From: Candidatus Solirubrobacter pratensis
GTDB taxonomy: Bacteria; Actinomycetota; Thermoleophilia; Solirubrobacterales; Solirubrobacteraceae
Direction: 5' to 3'
DNA: 64,000 bases
Assembly (NCBI RefSeq): GCF_000425945.1
Contig: NZ_AUEK01000011.1
Location: forward strand, 186,001 to 250,000
Below are positions 32,201 to 41,276 of this stretch, piece after piece. Numbering within the stretch: the stretch's first letter is position 1; each line of letters opens with the position of its first letter. The notes beneath the pieces were generated by a model. The model did no database searches. It was not told the DNA's origin and saw only the letters and a program-made list of their open reading frames with translations. A program made the position numbers and the translations under genes.

Positions 32201-34558
32201 ATGGGCCACATCCTGCTGTTGACCGACCGCGATTGGACGCATCCGCAGGGCGGCGGCACGGGCGCGAACTTGTATGGGCAGGTCGCCCACTGGCTCGAGT
32301 GGGGCCATCAGGTCACGGTCGTCGCGGGCGCGTACGCAGGGGCGGCGCCGGTGGAGCGGCCGGCGCCGGGCCTTGAGCTGCACCGGATGGGGAACCGGCT
32401 GACGGTCTTCCCGCGCGCCGCGTGGGCGGTCCGGCGCGGCCTGGGGCGGGACGCGGACGTGGCACTGGAGGTCATCAACGGGATCGCGTTCTGCTCGCCG
32501 CTGTGGCTGTGCAAGCCGCGCGTCGCGCTCGTTCACCATGTGCACCAGGACCACTACGTGACCGAGATGGGCGCGCTCGGGCGCGTCGCGGGGCTGCTCG
32601 CCGAGGCGCTGCCGCTGAAGCTCCTCTACCGCGGGACGCCGTTCGTGACGATCTCCGACTCCGCGCGCCGGGACCTCGCCAGGCTCGGGGTCCCCGGCGC
32701 GTCGGTCGTGTACCTCGGGGTCGAGGACGTGGTGGGCGCGGGCGCTCGCTCGGCCGAGCCGCGGCTGCTCTACCTCGGCCGCCTGAAGCGATATAAGCGG
32801 ATCGAGCTGCTGCTCGACGTCGTGGAGGCGCTCCCCGAGGTGGTGCTCGACGTCGCGGGCGACGGCGATCACCGAGGCGAGCTCGAGGCCGAGATCGCGC
32901 GCCGCCGCCTCCGCGAGCGGGTGGTCCTGCACGGACATGTGAGCGAGCAGGAGAAGGCGCGGCTGTACGGGAGCGCGTGGGTCAACCTGACCGCCTCCTC
33001 GGCCGAGGGCTGGTGCCTGACCGTGATGGAGGCGGCGACCTGCGGGACGCCGAGCGCGGCGCTGCGCGTCGGCGGGTTGCCGGAGTCGATCGAGGACGGC
33101 GTCACGGGGCTCGTGGCCGACGATGGCCCGGGGCTGGTGGAGGCGGTCCGGCGGCTCGTGCGCGACGACGCGCTGCGCGAGCGCATGGGGTCGGCGGCGC
33201 GCGAGCGGGCGCGGGAGTTCACGTGGGAGCGGACGGCGCGCGGGACGCTGCGGCAGCTCGAGGCGGCTGCCGCGGCGCCGGTGATGGGCGCGCGGGCGGC
33301 GCTGGCGGGGTCGGAGACGATCAAGGCGGCGGGGATGGCGGCGGCGACGCTCGCCGCCAACGCGTTCGGGCTGTTGTTCACCGTGCTGTTCGCACGGATC
33401 CTCGGCGCGACCGACTACGGCTCGCTCGCCGCCCTCGTGTCGACGTTCCTGATCCTCGCGGTGCCGGGGTCGGCGCTGCAGGTCGCGGTGGCGCGCGAGA
33501 CGGCGCTGGGACGGCTCGGGTCGGGCGCGGAGCTCGCGGCGACGATGTCGGCCTGGCGGCGGCGGCTGTGGCTGGGCGGGCTGGCGCTGACCGCGGTCGC
33601 GGTGCTGCTTCGCGACCCGATCGCCGACCTCGTGTCGGTGCCGGAGGCGTGGGCGGCGGCGGCGACCGCGCCGACGGGATTCCTCTGGCTGCTGCTCTCG
33701 GTCGAGCGGGGTGCGCTCCAGGGACTGCACGCGTACCGGCCGGTCGCCTGGTCGGTCGTCGCCGAGAACGCCGGCCGGGTGGTCTTCGGCCTCGTGCTCG
33801 TGGGCGCCGGTCTCGGCGTCACCGGCGCGTACCTGGGGACGCCGCTCACGATGCTCGCGGTCGCGCTCGGGCTGCGGTGGCTCACGGCGCGCAGGCTCGC
33901 GGCGGAGGCGCCCGCGGGCGATCGTGCCGTCGCCCTCGCGGCGCGCGGCTTCGGCGACCTGATCGGCCGTGCGTGGCCCGCGGTGCTCGGCCTCTTCCTC
34001 GTCGCCGTCCTCCAGAACGTGGACGTGATCATGGTCAAGCGGCAGATCGGCGGCGACGCCGCCGGCGCGTACGCCGCGGCGGCCGTCGCGGCCAAGGCGG
34101 TCGTCTGGGTGGCGATCGGGATCGGCCTCTATCTGCTGCCGGAGGCGGCCCGCGCCTCGCGCACCGGCGGCGACCCGCGGCGCGTGCTCGTGCGGGCGCT
34201 CGCCGTGGTCGGCGCGGTGGCGGTGCCGATGCTGGTCGTCTACGCGGCGGTCCCGGAGACCGTCCTGCGCCTCGCGTTCGGGGAGGACACCGTCCAGGCG
34301 GCCGGCGCGCTGCTCGTGCTCGGGCTCGCGATGACGCTGCTCGCGGTCGGCTACCTCGGCGTCCAGTACATGCTCGCGCTCGGCCGGCTCTCGTTCCTGT
34401 GGGCGCTCGGACTCGTCGCGGGGGCCGAGGTCGTGCTGCTCGGCGGCGCCGACCTGCGCTCGCTCGTCGGCTTCGCGGGCGTGGTCCTCGCGCTGCAGGC
34501 GGTCGCGGCCGCCTGCGTGCTCACGCTCGGGCTCGCCCGCCGCGCCGCCGTGCCGTGA
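32201..34558 (+). CDS. Fusion of a GT4 glycosyltransferase and a polysaccharide flippase
   Basis: 785 residues in one uninterrupted frame. Residues 1-365 are a GT-B glycosyltransferase: GGTGANLYGQVAHWLEWGHQ near the start, LLYLGRLKRYKRIELLLDVV, and the donor-site ASSAEGWCLTVMEAATCGTP. From about 370 to the end lie some twelve membrane helices of an oligosaccharide-flippase (Wzx/MVF-like) domain, beginning TLAANAFGLLFTVLFARILG. One protein thus adds a sugar on the inner face and may help flip the product. The 3' end overlaps the converging AftD-like gene by 38 bases. Donor and acceptor are unknown. Confidence 0.9.
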   Translation: MGHILLLTDRDWTHPQGGGTGANLYGQVAHWLEWGHQVTVVAGAYAGAAPVERPAPGLELHRMGNRLTVFPRAAWAVRRGLGRDADVALEVINGIAFCSPLWLCKPRVALVHHVHQDHYVTEMGALGRVAGLLAEALPLKLLYRGTPFVTISDSARRDLARLGVPGASVVYLGVEDVVGAGARSAEPRLLYLGRLKRYKRIELLLDVVEALPEVVLDVAGDGDHRGELEAEIARRRLRERVVLHGHVSEQEKARLYGSAWVNLTASSAEGWCLTVMEAATCGTPSAALRVGGLPESIEDGVTGLVADDGPGLVEAVRRLVRDDALRERMGSAARERAREFTWERTARGTLRQLEAAAAAPVMGARAALAGSETIKAAGMAAATLAANAFGLLFTVLFARILGATDYGSLAALVSTFLILAVPGSALQVAVARETALGRLGSGAELAATMSAWRRRLWLGGLALTAVAVLLRDPIADLVSVPEAWAAAATAPTGFLWLLLSVERGALQGLHAYRPVAWSVVAENAGRVVFGLVLVGAGLGVTGAYLGTPLTMLAVALGLRWLTARRLAAEAPAGDRAVALAARGFGDLIGRAWPAVLGLFLVAVLQNVDVIMVKRQIGGDAAGAYAAAAVAAKAVVWVAIGIGLYLLPEAARASRTGGDPRRVLVRALAVVGAVAVPMLVVYAAVPETVLRLAFGEDTVQAAGALLVLGLAMTLLAVGYLGVQYMLALGRLSFLWALGLVAGAEVVLLGGADLRSLVGFAGVVLALQAVAAACVLTLGLARRAAVP

Positions 34559-37500
34559 GCAGCCGCGCGAGCGCGACGATCAGCAGCGCCACGGCCGCCG
34601 CCGCGATCCAGTGCACCGCCACCCGCTCATCCGCGTAGTCGGAGTCATAGCCGCCGCGGTCGTCGACGGCGATGACGAGCGTGAGGACGGGGACGCCGAC
34701 GACGAGCAGCGCGCCGGCGAGCGCGAGCAGCGGCGCGGCGGGGATGCCGCGCCAGAGGATCAGGAACAGCCCGAGCGCGAACAGCGGCGTCGCGCGCGCG
34801 GCGAAGACGAACCCGAACGCGAGCGACAGCGGCAGGGCGACGAGCGCGGCACGCGTGGCCCGCATCCGCGCGGCCTCGCCGCCCGACAGCGCGGCGGCGC
34901 CGCCGCCGTCCACGATCGCGGCCTCGCCGCGCGCCGCCACCGCGGCCTCGCCGCGCGCCGCCACCTCGGCCTCGCCGCCCGCCACCGCCGCGTCTCCCCG
35001 CGCCGGCGCGGTCTCCGCGCCCGCTCGCCCTCGCGCGCCTCTCCGCCGCCCCACGAGCACGAGCGCGGCGAGCGCGAGTGCGGCGGCCAACGAGGTGATC
35101 CCCGCGGCGGTCACCAGCCGGTCGGGGCCGAACGAGAACGCGACGTCGCGGCACGTCTTTGACACGTGCCAAGCCATCGCGTAGCCGTCGACCGGGCGGG
35201 CCGCGCCGAGGTCGTGCCCGTCGCATTCCGCCGTCCAGCCCCGGTTGAACGCTTCGGCGAACACGAGCTCCGCGGGCGCGTCGAGGTCGAGCCGCGCGCC
35301 CCGCCGGTCTTGGGAGACCACCCGCCCCGGAGGCTGCGCCGCGAGCCGCGGGGCCGGCGCCGCGCTGCGCAGGCGGAGCAGGTACGGCGCGAACGTCCCG
35401 GCCGGCAGCGACAGCCGCGTCTCCCCCGCGCCGAGCGCGACGCTCCCGCAGCCGGCCGCGCGCAGCGGGCGCCCCGCGTCGAGGTCGGCGATGTCGCCGT
35501 CGACGCGCAGGCGCAGCGGGCGCCCGCCCGCGGTCCCGGCGAGGTCGCACGACGCGTGGATCGGCCCCGAGCGCGGCACATGGATCCGCGGGATCCCCGG
35601 CCCGGCCAGCTCGGCGATCCCGACCGCGCGCGCCTGCCGGTCCTGCCCCGGCGCGCCCGGCGCGAACGCGGCCCGCAGCACCTCGAGCCTGAACGCGCGG
35701 CCGCGCACCGCGCGCGGGAGCGCTACCCGCCCGCCGGCGCCGACCGTCGCGACCACGCTCGCGCCGCCGTCCGCGGACACGCGCACTTCGGTCGGCGCCC
35801 GCACCCGCGGCGCCGACGCGATCGTGAGCTCGCGCACCGTCGCGGAGCGGGGCGCCGTCCACTCCAGCCACGTCCGGCGTCCCTGCATCCACGATCCGAT
35901 CCATGGTTCCGGCGTCCCGTCGAACGCACTGGACGCCCGCCAGCCCGCCCGGCCCTGGAAGCGCGCCGACGAAGCGAAGACCCCCTTCACGCCCGCCAGG
36001 CGGTCGAGCGCGGGGTCCCGTGCGTCGGGGGCGACGCTCGCCCACCCGTCGGCCGTCCATTCGCGCGCCGCCGGCGGCGAGAACACGCGCTCGAGGCCGG
36101 ACTCGGCGTCGCCGCGGTCGCGCGCGAGGCCCGCGGTGCCGGGACCGTGCCAGGGGTCGCGGCGGAACGGGTCGTCGCCGGTCGTGCGCTGGAACAGGTA
36201 GGTCAGCGCCGTGTGCGACACGTCGCGCCCGGCGAGCGCCCGCTCGGCCACGACCGGCGGCCGCAGCGCCTCGCTCACGCGCACGCCGGGGATCGCCAGC
36301 TCGCGGATGCCGCCCGCCCGCTGGCGCACGCCGGGCGCTTGCCGCACCGCGGCGATGCTCACGCGCAGCGAGCGCACGCCGTGCAGGTCCAGTGGCAGCC
36401 GGTTGACGCCGCCGCGCACCGCGAACCGGCGTCCCGCGATCTCGACCGCGAGCACCTTCATGAGGTGGTCCGAGTACGGCGTCAGGTCCACGTACGGGAC
36501 GTCTCGCGGGGCCGTGAAGCGGACCTCGAGCCAATGGCGGTCGGGCTCCAGCGCGCGGTCGGACTGCCAGTAGGTCGCCGGGTCGCCGTCCAGCGCCGCG
36601 GAGGGCCGGTGCTCTGGGAACTGCGTGAAGCCCGGTGAGAACGGCGCGCGGATCGACGCGACGCCGCGGAGCACGGCGACCGTCTGCGTCTCCGCCCCGC
36701 CGAACGGGTCCAGGACCGCGGCGTCCTCGGAGATCGGGTCGTCGGCCGCGAGCGTCGCCCCGGCGTTCTGCACCAGCCGCGAGACGACGAGCACGCGGCG
36801 CCGGTTCCCGTCGGCGATCACGACCTCCGGCGCCCGGCGGATCGCCGCGACGCCGGCGTCAGGGGCGAAGACGAACGATGTCGAGTGCTCACTCAGCTCA
36901 GCCTCCGAGACGCCGAAGTCCGTGGCGACGCCCGAGGCCGCCACCGGCGTCGTCGTCCCGGGCAGCGCGCCCAACGCGGCGAGGCCCGCGACCGCGTCGG
37001 CGCCGCCGTCCACCACCGCCGGCGGCGTGTCGGGCACGACCCGCACCAGCGGAGCGGCGGGCACGTCCCAGGCACGGACCTGCGGCAGCGCGCGGGCGGC
37101 GCCGAGCGTTCCGGCCGCCCGCGGGCGTGTCTTCACGGCGCCCCACTCGTGCTGCGGCGGCCCCAGCTGGTCGAGCGAGTCGGCCGCATCGGCGGCCGGA
37201 GCGGCGCCGCTCAGCGCGCGGTCGTCGTCGGCGCCGGCGACCACCGTGCGCGCGCCCATCAGGTCCAGCAGAGGCGCGAGCTGGCCCGGGAGCGCGCGCC
37301 GCTGCTGCACGAGCGCGTCGGTCGTCCACAGCAGGTCCGTCGCGCGCAGATCCGCGTACGGCACCGCGAACCGCGTGGCGACCGGCGCCTTCGCGATCGC
37401 GGGCAGGAGCGCGTCGACGGTCCCGCCCCAGTCGTAGTTCGCATACAGCTGACCGGGAAGGACCACCGCCCGCCCGCCGTTGGCGTCGACCTGCCGCGCG

Positions 37501-38822
37501 GCGGCGTCCCACGCCGCGGGGACGCGCTCGAACGTCAGCTGGTCCTCGACCGCCCGGCCGCGGACGAGCGGCCAGACGGTGAGCGCGACGAGCGCGGCGC
37601 CCGCGACGAGCGCCGGAATCCGCCACGGCTTCAGCCGCCGCGCCGCCTCCCCCGCCGCCATCCCGGCGAGCAGCGCGACCGCGAGCGCCACGAGCGGCCC
37701 CGCCTTGTGCGTCGTGCGCAGGAACTGGAGCGCGGCGACGTGGTTGTAGGCGAACGTCACGCCGCGCCGCAGCGGCGTGCCCTCCGGGAACCCCGCCGAC
37801 ATCACCAGCAGGCCGGTCAGCAGCAGCCCGAGGCAGAACGGCGCGTAGCTGCGGCGGCGCGTCCACACGAGGCCGGCGACCGCCAGCGCCGGCACGAGCA
37901 GCTGCGCCAGCACGACCGGGAGCGAGAACAGCATCACGCCGGCGTCGCCGAAGTACGGCCGCAGCGTGCCCGAGTAGCCGACGCCCAGGTAGGAGACCCA
38001 GTAGCCCATCAGCCGCAGCGACTCGGACAGGCTCGTCGTCGACCAGATCGTGCCCGGCTGCTCGGTGAAGGCGAGGAAGTCGACGCCGTAGCGCGACTGC
38101 ACCAGCAGCGGCGCGATCCACCACGCGCTGACCAGCGCCGCGAGCGCGGCCGTGCGCCAGCCGAAGCTCCACAGCGCCCGCCACGGCACCGCGCGGACCC
38201 ACGCCTCGTACACCCCGAGCAGCACCGGCCCGAGCAGCACCCACGCCGTGACGGCCGCGTTCACGCCGCCTCCCGAAGACGTCACCACCAGCGCGAACGC
38301 CGCCGGCCAGAGCCATCGCCGCGGCTCGCGCAGGCCGCGCCAGGCGCACAGCATCAGCCACGGCAGCGCGGCGTAGGCGAGCAGCGTGATCGACGTCCGG
38401 TTCGTGAAGATCACGACGTAGGGGTTGAGCAGGTACAGCGTCCCGGCCACCGCGCGCTCCCACGTCCCGCCGCCGCACAGCACGCCTGCCAGGCGGACCG
38501 CGCCCCAGGCCGCGAGCGCCAGCACGAGCCCGAGCCACAGCCGCTGCACCAGCCAAGGGGCGCCGAGCGCGTGCCCGAGCGCGAAGAACGGCGCCATCGG
38601 GAACGCGTAGCCGCCGTACTGGCCGCCCTGCACGTGCCCGAGGTCGCCGGTGTCCGACCAGGCCGAGAGCACGTCGCCGAGGAAGCCGGCCGGGTCGACG
38701 TGCAGATCGATCTTCGTGTCCGTGACCGCGAGCCCCGGCCGCTGCGCCAGGGCGAGCAGGAACGCGAGGGCGGCGAGCGCGGCCTCGACGGCGCGCCCGC
38801 GTATCGGGCGCGGGACCGGCAC
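34521..38822 (-). CDS. AftD-like alpha-(1->3)-arabinofuranosyltransferase family protein (DUF3367)
   Basis: About 1433 residues. I prefer the GTG at 38822 because TATCCT lies eight bases upstream; an ATG at 38870 is also in frame. The N-terminal half is a GT-C membrane domain. The first loop has VTDTKIDLHVDPAGFLGDVL, the usual acidic loop, and further on GYWVSYLGVGYSGTL. The middle is extracytoplasmic, with discoidin-like beta domains (PSAALDGDPATYWQSDR region and FDGTPEPWIGSWMQ region). Helices return at the C-terminus, interrupted by an Ala/Glu/Gly repeat coded at 34921-34992. In mycobacteria AftD branches arabinan; here the glycan is unknown. Confidence 0.85.
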   Translation of the reverse strand: MPVPRPIRGRAVEAALAALAFLLALAQRPGLAVTDTKIDLHVDPAGFLGDVLSAWSDTGDLGHVQGGQYGGYAFPMAPFFALGHALGAPWLVQRLWLGLVLALAAWGAVRLAGVLCGGGTWERAVAGTLYLLNPYVVIFTNRTSITLLAYAALPWLMLCAWRGLREPRRWLWPAAFALVVTSSGGGVNAAVTAWVLLGPVLLGVYEAWVRAVPWRALWSFGWRTAALAALVSAWWIAPLLVQSRYGVDFLAFTEQPGTIWSTTSLSESLRLMGYWVSYLGVGYSGTLRPYFGDAGVMLFSLPVVLAQLLVPALAVAGLVWTRRRSYAPFCLGLLLTGLLVMSAGFPEGTPLRRGVTFAYNHVAALQFLRTTHKAGPLVALAVALLAGMAAGEAARRLKPWRIPALVAGAALVALTVWPLVRGRAVEDQLTFERVPAAWDAAARQVDANGGRAVVLPGQLYANYDWGGTVDALLPAIAKAPVATRFAVPYADLRATDLLWTTDALVQQRRALPGQLAPLLDLMGARTVVAGADDDRALSGAAPAADAADSLDQLGPPQHEWGAVKTRPRAAGTLGAARALPQVRAWDVPAAPLVRVVPDTPPAVVDGGADAVAGLAALGALPGTTTPVAASGVATDFGVSEAELSEHSTSFVFAPDAGVAAIRRAPEVVIADGNRRRVLVVSRLVQNAGATLAADDPISEDAAVLDPFGGAETQTVAVLRGVASIRAPFSPGFTQFPEHRPSAALDGDPATYWQSDRALEPDRHWLEVRFTAPRDVPYVDLTPYSDHLMKVLAVEIAGRRFAVRGGVNRLPLDLHGVRSLRVSIAAVRQAPGVRQRAGGIRELAIPGVRVSEALRPPVVAERALAGRDVSHTALTYLFQRTTGDDPFRRDPWHGPGTAGLARDRGDAESGLERVFSPPAAREWTADGWASVAPDARDPALDRLAGVKGVFASSARFQGRAGWRASSAFDGTPEPWIGSWMQGRRTWLEWTAPRSATVRELTIASAPRVRAPTEVRVSADGGASVVATVGAGGRVALPRAVRGRAFRLEVLRAAFAPGAPGQDRQARAVGIAELAGPGIPRIHVPRSGPIHASCDLAGTAGGRPLRLRVDGDIADLDAGRPLRAAGCGSVALGAGETRLSLPAGTFAPYLLRLRSAAPAPRLAAQPPGRVVSQDRRGARLDLDAPAELVFAEAFNRGWTAECDGHDLGAARPVDGYAMAWHVSKTCRDVAFSFGPDRLVTAAGITSLAAALALAALVLVGRRRGARGRAGAETAPARGDAAVAGGEAEVAARGEAAVAARGEAAIVDGGGAAALSGGEAARMRATRAALVALPLSLAFGFVFAARATPLFALGLFLILWRGIPAAPLLALAGALLVVGVPVLTLVIAVDDRGGYDSDYADERVAVHWIAAAAVALLIVALARLLTARRRGGRARA
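34921..34992. repeat. 24-bp in-frame tandem repeat, three copies, inside the AftD-like gene
   Basis: Units start at 34921, 34945 and 34969 with gcctcgccgc, coding an eight-residue Gly-Glu-Ala-x-Val-Ala-Ala-Arg-type repeat in a loop between the last membrane helices. Confidence 0.75.
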
Positions 38823-38830
38823 GCGCGGGC

Positions 38831-38836
38831 AGGATA
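38831..38836 (-). promoter_or_regulatory. -10-like hexamer TATCCT for the AftD-like gene
   Basis: Minus-strand TATCCT, eight bases before the GTG at 38822; supports that start over 38870. Confidence 0.45.
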
Positions 38837-38852
38837 TGCCCGCCGCTCCGAA

Positions 38853-38858
38853 TAGGCT
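38853..38858 (+). promoter_or_regulatory. -10-like hexamer TAGGCT for the O-antigen ligase-like gene
   Basis: TAGGCT, ten bases before the ATG at 38869. Confidence 0.4.
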
Positions 38859-38868
38859 CCCGCCGCTC

Positions 38869-40197
38869 ATGCGCCGCCGCGTCTCAGCCGTCGCCGCCGG
38901 CGGGCTGCTCCTGCTGCCCGTCGTCCTCGCCTTCAGCCGCGGCGGCTACTTCGACGCGGCCCGGATCCGCGCGGCGATCGCCGCCTGCGTACTCGCGGCG
39001 GTCGCGGCCGCGCTGGCGCCGCTCCCGCGCTCCGGCCGGGTCGCGATCGGCGGCATGGCCGCGCTGACGGCCTGGACCGCGCTGTCGCTCACCTGGGCGC
39101 CGATGGGCGGACCGGCGCTCGACGACCTCGAGCGGCTCGTGCTCTACCTCGCGGCGCTCGTCGCGGCAGCGCTGCTGCTCAGGACCCGCTGGACCGAGCC
39201 CGCGCTGCTCGCCGGCATCACCGCGGCGGCGGCCTACGGCGTGTCGGAGCGGCTGCTGCCCGGGCTGGTGCACCTGACCCGCTCGGCGGCGGCGGGAGAC
39301 CGGCTGTCGCAGCCGCTGACCTACTGGAACGCCCAGGGCGCGCTCGCGGCGGTGGGCCTCGTCCTGGCGGCGGGGCTCGTGGCGCGCGGCCCGGAGCGCG
39401 GCGTGCGGGCCGCGGCGGCGGCCACCGCCCCGCTGCTCGGGCTGGACCTCTACCTGACTCTCTCGCGCGGCGCCCTCGGCGCCTTCGCCGCCGGCCTGCT
39501 CGTCCTGCTCGCGCTGCGCCCCACGCGCGTGTCCCTGCACGGCGTCATGCTCGTGCTCGTCGCCGCGGCGCTTCCCGCGATCGCGGCGGAGACGGCGTTG
39601 CACCCCGTCCTGCACGCGGACTCGAGCGCCGGGGACGGGGCGGGGATGCTCGCCCTGCTCGCCGTCCTCGCGCTCGGCGCCGCGCGCATCGCGGCGCCGC
39701 CGGCCGATGACCCCTTCCCGCGCATGCGCCCGCTCGCCGCCGCCGCGCTCGTCGCCGCGCTCGCGATCACCGTCGTCGCCGCCGCCCACGGCGGCCGCGC
39801 GGCGGTGCCGCAGGGCGCCTCCCGGCTCGCCTCGGTCGAGAGCAACCGCTACGCCTACTGGCGCGCGGGGCTCGGCACGTTCGCCGACCATCCGCTGAAG
39901 GGCGTCGGCAGCGGCGGCTACCGCGTCGAGTGGCTGCAGCGGCGCGACTTCGCCGAGACGGTCCGGGACGCGCACTCGCTCTACGTCGAGACGGCGGCCG
40001 AGCTCGGCATCGTCGGGCTGCTCGCGCTGGCCGCGCTATTCGGCGGCGTCGCGGCCGCCGTCCGGCACGAGGCCGTCGCCGGCGCCGCCCTCGCCGCCTG
40101 GGCCGTCCACGCCGGCGTGGACTGGGACTGGGAGATGCCCGCGCTCACGCTCGTCGCCGTGCTGCTCGCCGGCGCCGCGATCTCGCGCCGGGCGTGA
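38869..40197 (+). CDS. O-antigen ligase/polymerase-like membrane protein (Wzy_C)
   Basis: 442 residues, ATG start, about ten to twelve membrane helices. The large periplasmic loop and its flanks carry the family features: GDRLSQPLTYWNAQGALAAV, then LTLSRGALGAF (Arg of the active region), and the C-terminal RDAHSLYVETAAELGIVGLL, the hallmark of Wzy_C/WaaL proteins. It would join or polymerise lipid-linked glycans on the outer face of the membrane. It diverges from the AftD-like gene; its last 162 bases overlap the converging acyltransferase. Confidence 0.88.
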   Translation: MRRRVSAVAAGGLLLLPVVLAFSRGGYFDAARIRAAIAACVLAAVAAALAPLPRSGRVAIGGMAALTAWTALSLTWAPMGGPALDDLERLVLYLAALVAAALLLRTRWTEPALLAGITAAAAYGVSERLLPGLVHLTRSAAAGDRLSQPLTYWNAQGALAAVGLVLAAGLVARGPERGVRAAAAATAPLLGLDLYLTLSRGALGAFAAGLLVLLALRPTRVSLHGVMLVLVAAALPAIAAETALHPVLHADSSAGDGAGMLALLAVLALGAARIAAPPADDPFPRMRPLAAAALVAALAITVVAAAHGGRAAVPQGASRLASVESNRYAYWRAGLGTFADHPLKGVGSGGYRVEWLQRRDFAETVRDAHSLYVETAAELGIVGLLALAALFGGVAAAVRHEAVAGAALAAWAVHAGVDWDWEMPALTLVAVLLAGAAISRRA

Positions 40198-41253
40198 GGC
40201 CCGGCGCAGCAGCGGGCGCTCGGCGAGGTACCAGCTCGCCGCCGCGACCGCGCAGCTGAGCACCAGCGCGAGCGCGGTCACGACGAGGAACGGGTGGAAG
40301 TGCAGCGAGCGCTGGAAGCCGAGCTCCTCGCCGATCTGCAGCACCGTCACGTGCCACAGGTAGATGCCGTAGGAGATCAGGCCGAGCCACAGCGCCAGGC
40401 GATTGCCGAGGACGCGGCCCACCACGCCCTCGCCCGGCGTCGCGAGCACGGCGGCCGCCACCAGGGACCCGCCGACGACCGCGTAGAGCACATGCTTGGC
40501 CATGTACTGCCAGCGTGTGTACGGCTCGAACAGGGCGTGGCCGATGCCGATCCGCACGCTCACGAGCCAGAACGCGAGCGCCGCGAGCACCCACAACAGG
40601 ACCGGGTAGCGCGCCCTGACCGGCTTCAGGCTCGCGATCGCCAGCCCCATCCCGAGGGCGAACTGGTCCAGGTAGGCGGGCAGCGAGTGCAACCACGGCG
40701 AGTCGACGACCTGGCGCGGCGATCCGGTCCACACGAACGCCGCCTTCCAGGCGAGCGAGGCCGCCGCGAGCGCGGCGAGCGCCCACGCCTGCCGGCGCAG
40801 CGAGGCGCGCCGCAGCAGCCACGCCCAGACCGGCACGAAGACGTAGAACGTGACCTCGATGTCGAGCGTCCAGGCCTGGATCAGCCCGCCCACGAGCGTG
40901 TCCTGCGAGTAGATCTGGCCGAAGCCGTAGAACGCCAGGGGGCGGTCGAAGACGCCGTGGCCGAGGACGACCGCGGTCACGGTGAGCGCGATCCAGTAGG
41001 CCGGGACGATGCGCAGCGCGCGCCGCCAGGCGTAGCGCGCCGTGTCGACCCGCGCGAGCAGGAACGGGCGGTAGAGGACGAAGCCGGAGATGACGAAGAA
41101 GATCGTCACGCCGACCTCGAGCCGCTGCGCGTAGCGGAACCCGGTGGCGCCCGTGGTCACGAGTCCCGACGAGATCGCGGAGTGCGTCAGCAGCACGCCG
41201 ATGGCGGCCACCGCGCGCAGGCCGTCGATCAGCGGGAAGCGCTCTCTCCTCAT
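40036..41253 (-). CDS. Acyltransferase 3 family membrane protein
   Basis: 405 residues from the ATG at 41253 (MRRERFPLIDGLRAVA); an in-frame ATG at 41265 is possible. About ten membrane helices. Family marks: FPLIDGLRAVAAIGVLLTHS (catalytic His), GVTIFFVISGFVLYRPF, AWTLDIEVTFYVFVPVW, and SYGIYLWHVTVLQ near the end. It moves acyl groups, usually acetyl, onto surface glycans or lipids. The expected C-terminus is at WYLAERPLLRRA. The frame then continues for about 53 low-complexity residues antisense to the ligase gene, which may or may not be translated. Confidence 0.9.
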   Translation of the reverse strand: MRRERFPLIDGLRAVAAIGVLLTHSAISSGLVTTGATGFRYAQRLEVGVTIFFVISGFVLYRPFLLARVDTARYAWRRALRIVPAYWIALTVTAVVLGHGVFDRPLAFYGFGQIYSQDTLVGGLIQAWTLDIEVTFYVFVPVWAWLLRRASLRRQAWALAALAAASLAWKAAFVWTGSPRQVVDSPWLHSLPAYLDQFALGMGLAIASLKPVRARYPVLLWVLAALAFWLVSVRIGIGHALFEPYTRWQYMAKHVLYAVVGGSLVAAAVLATPGEGVVGRVLGNRLALWLGLISYGIYLWHVTVLQIGEELGFQRSLHFHPFLVVTALALVLSCAVAAASWYLAERPLLRRASRPARDRGAGEQHGDERERGHLPVPVHAGVDGPGGEGGAGDGLVPDGGRDAAE

Positions 41254-41260
41254 CCGCCCC

Positions 41261-41266
41261 GGCATA
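41261..41266 (-). promoter_or_regulatory. -10-like hexamer TATGCC for the acyltransferase
   Basis: Minus-strand TATGCC, seven bases before the ATG at 41253; it overlaps the opposite-strand hexamer at 41263. Confidence 0.35.
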
Positions 41267-41268
41267 CT
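41263..41268 (+). promoter_or_regulatory. -10-like hexamer CATACT for the GT-C gene
   Basis: CATACT, eight bases before the ATG at 41277. Two divergent starts 23 bp apart share this segment. Confidence 0.45.
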
Positions 41269-41276
41269 GCCAGCCG

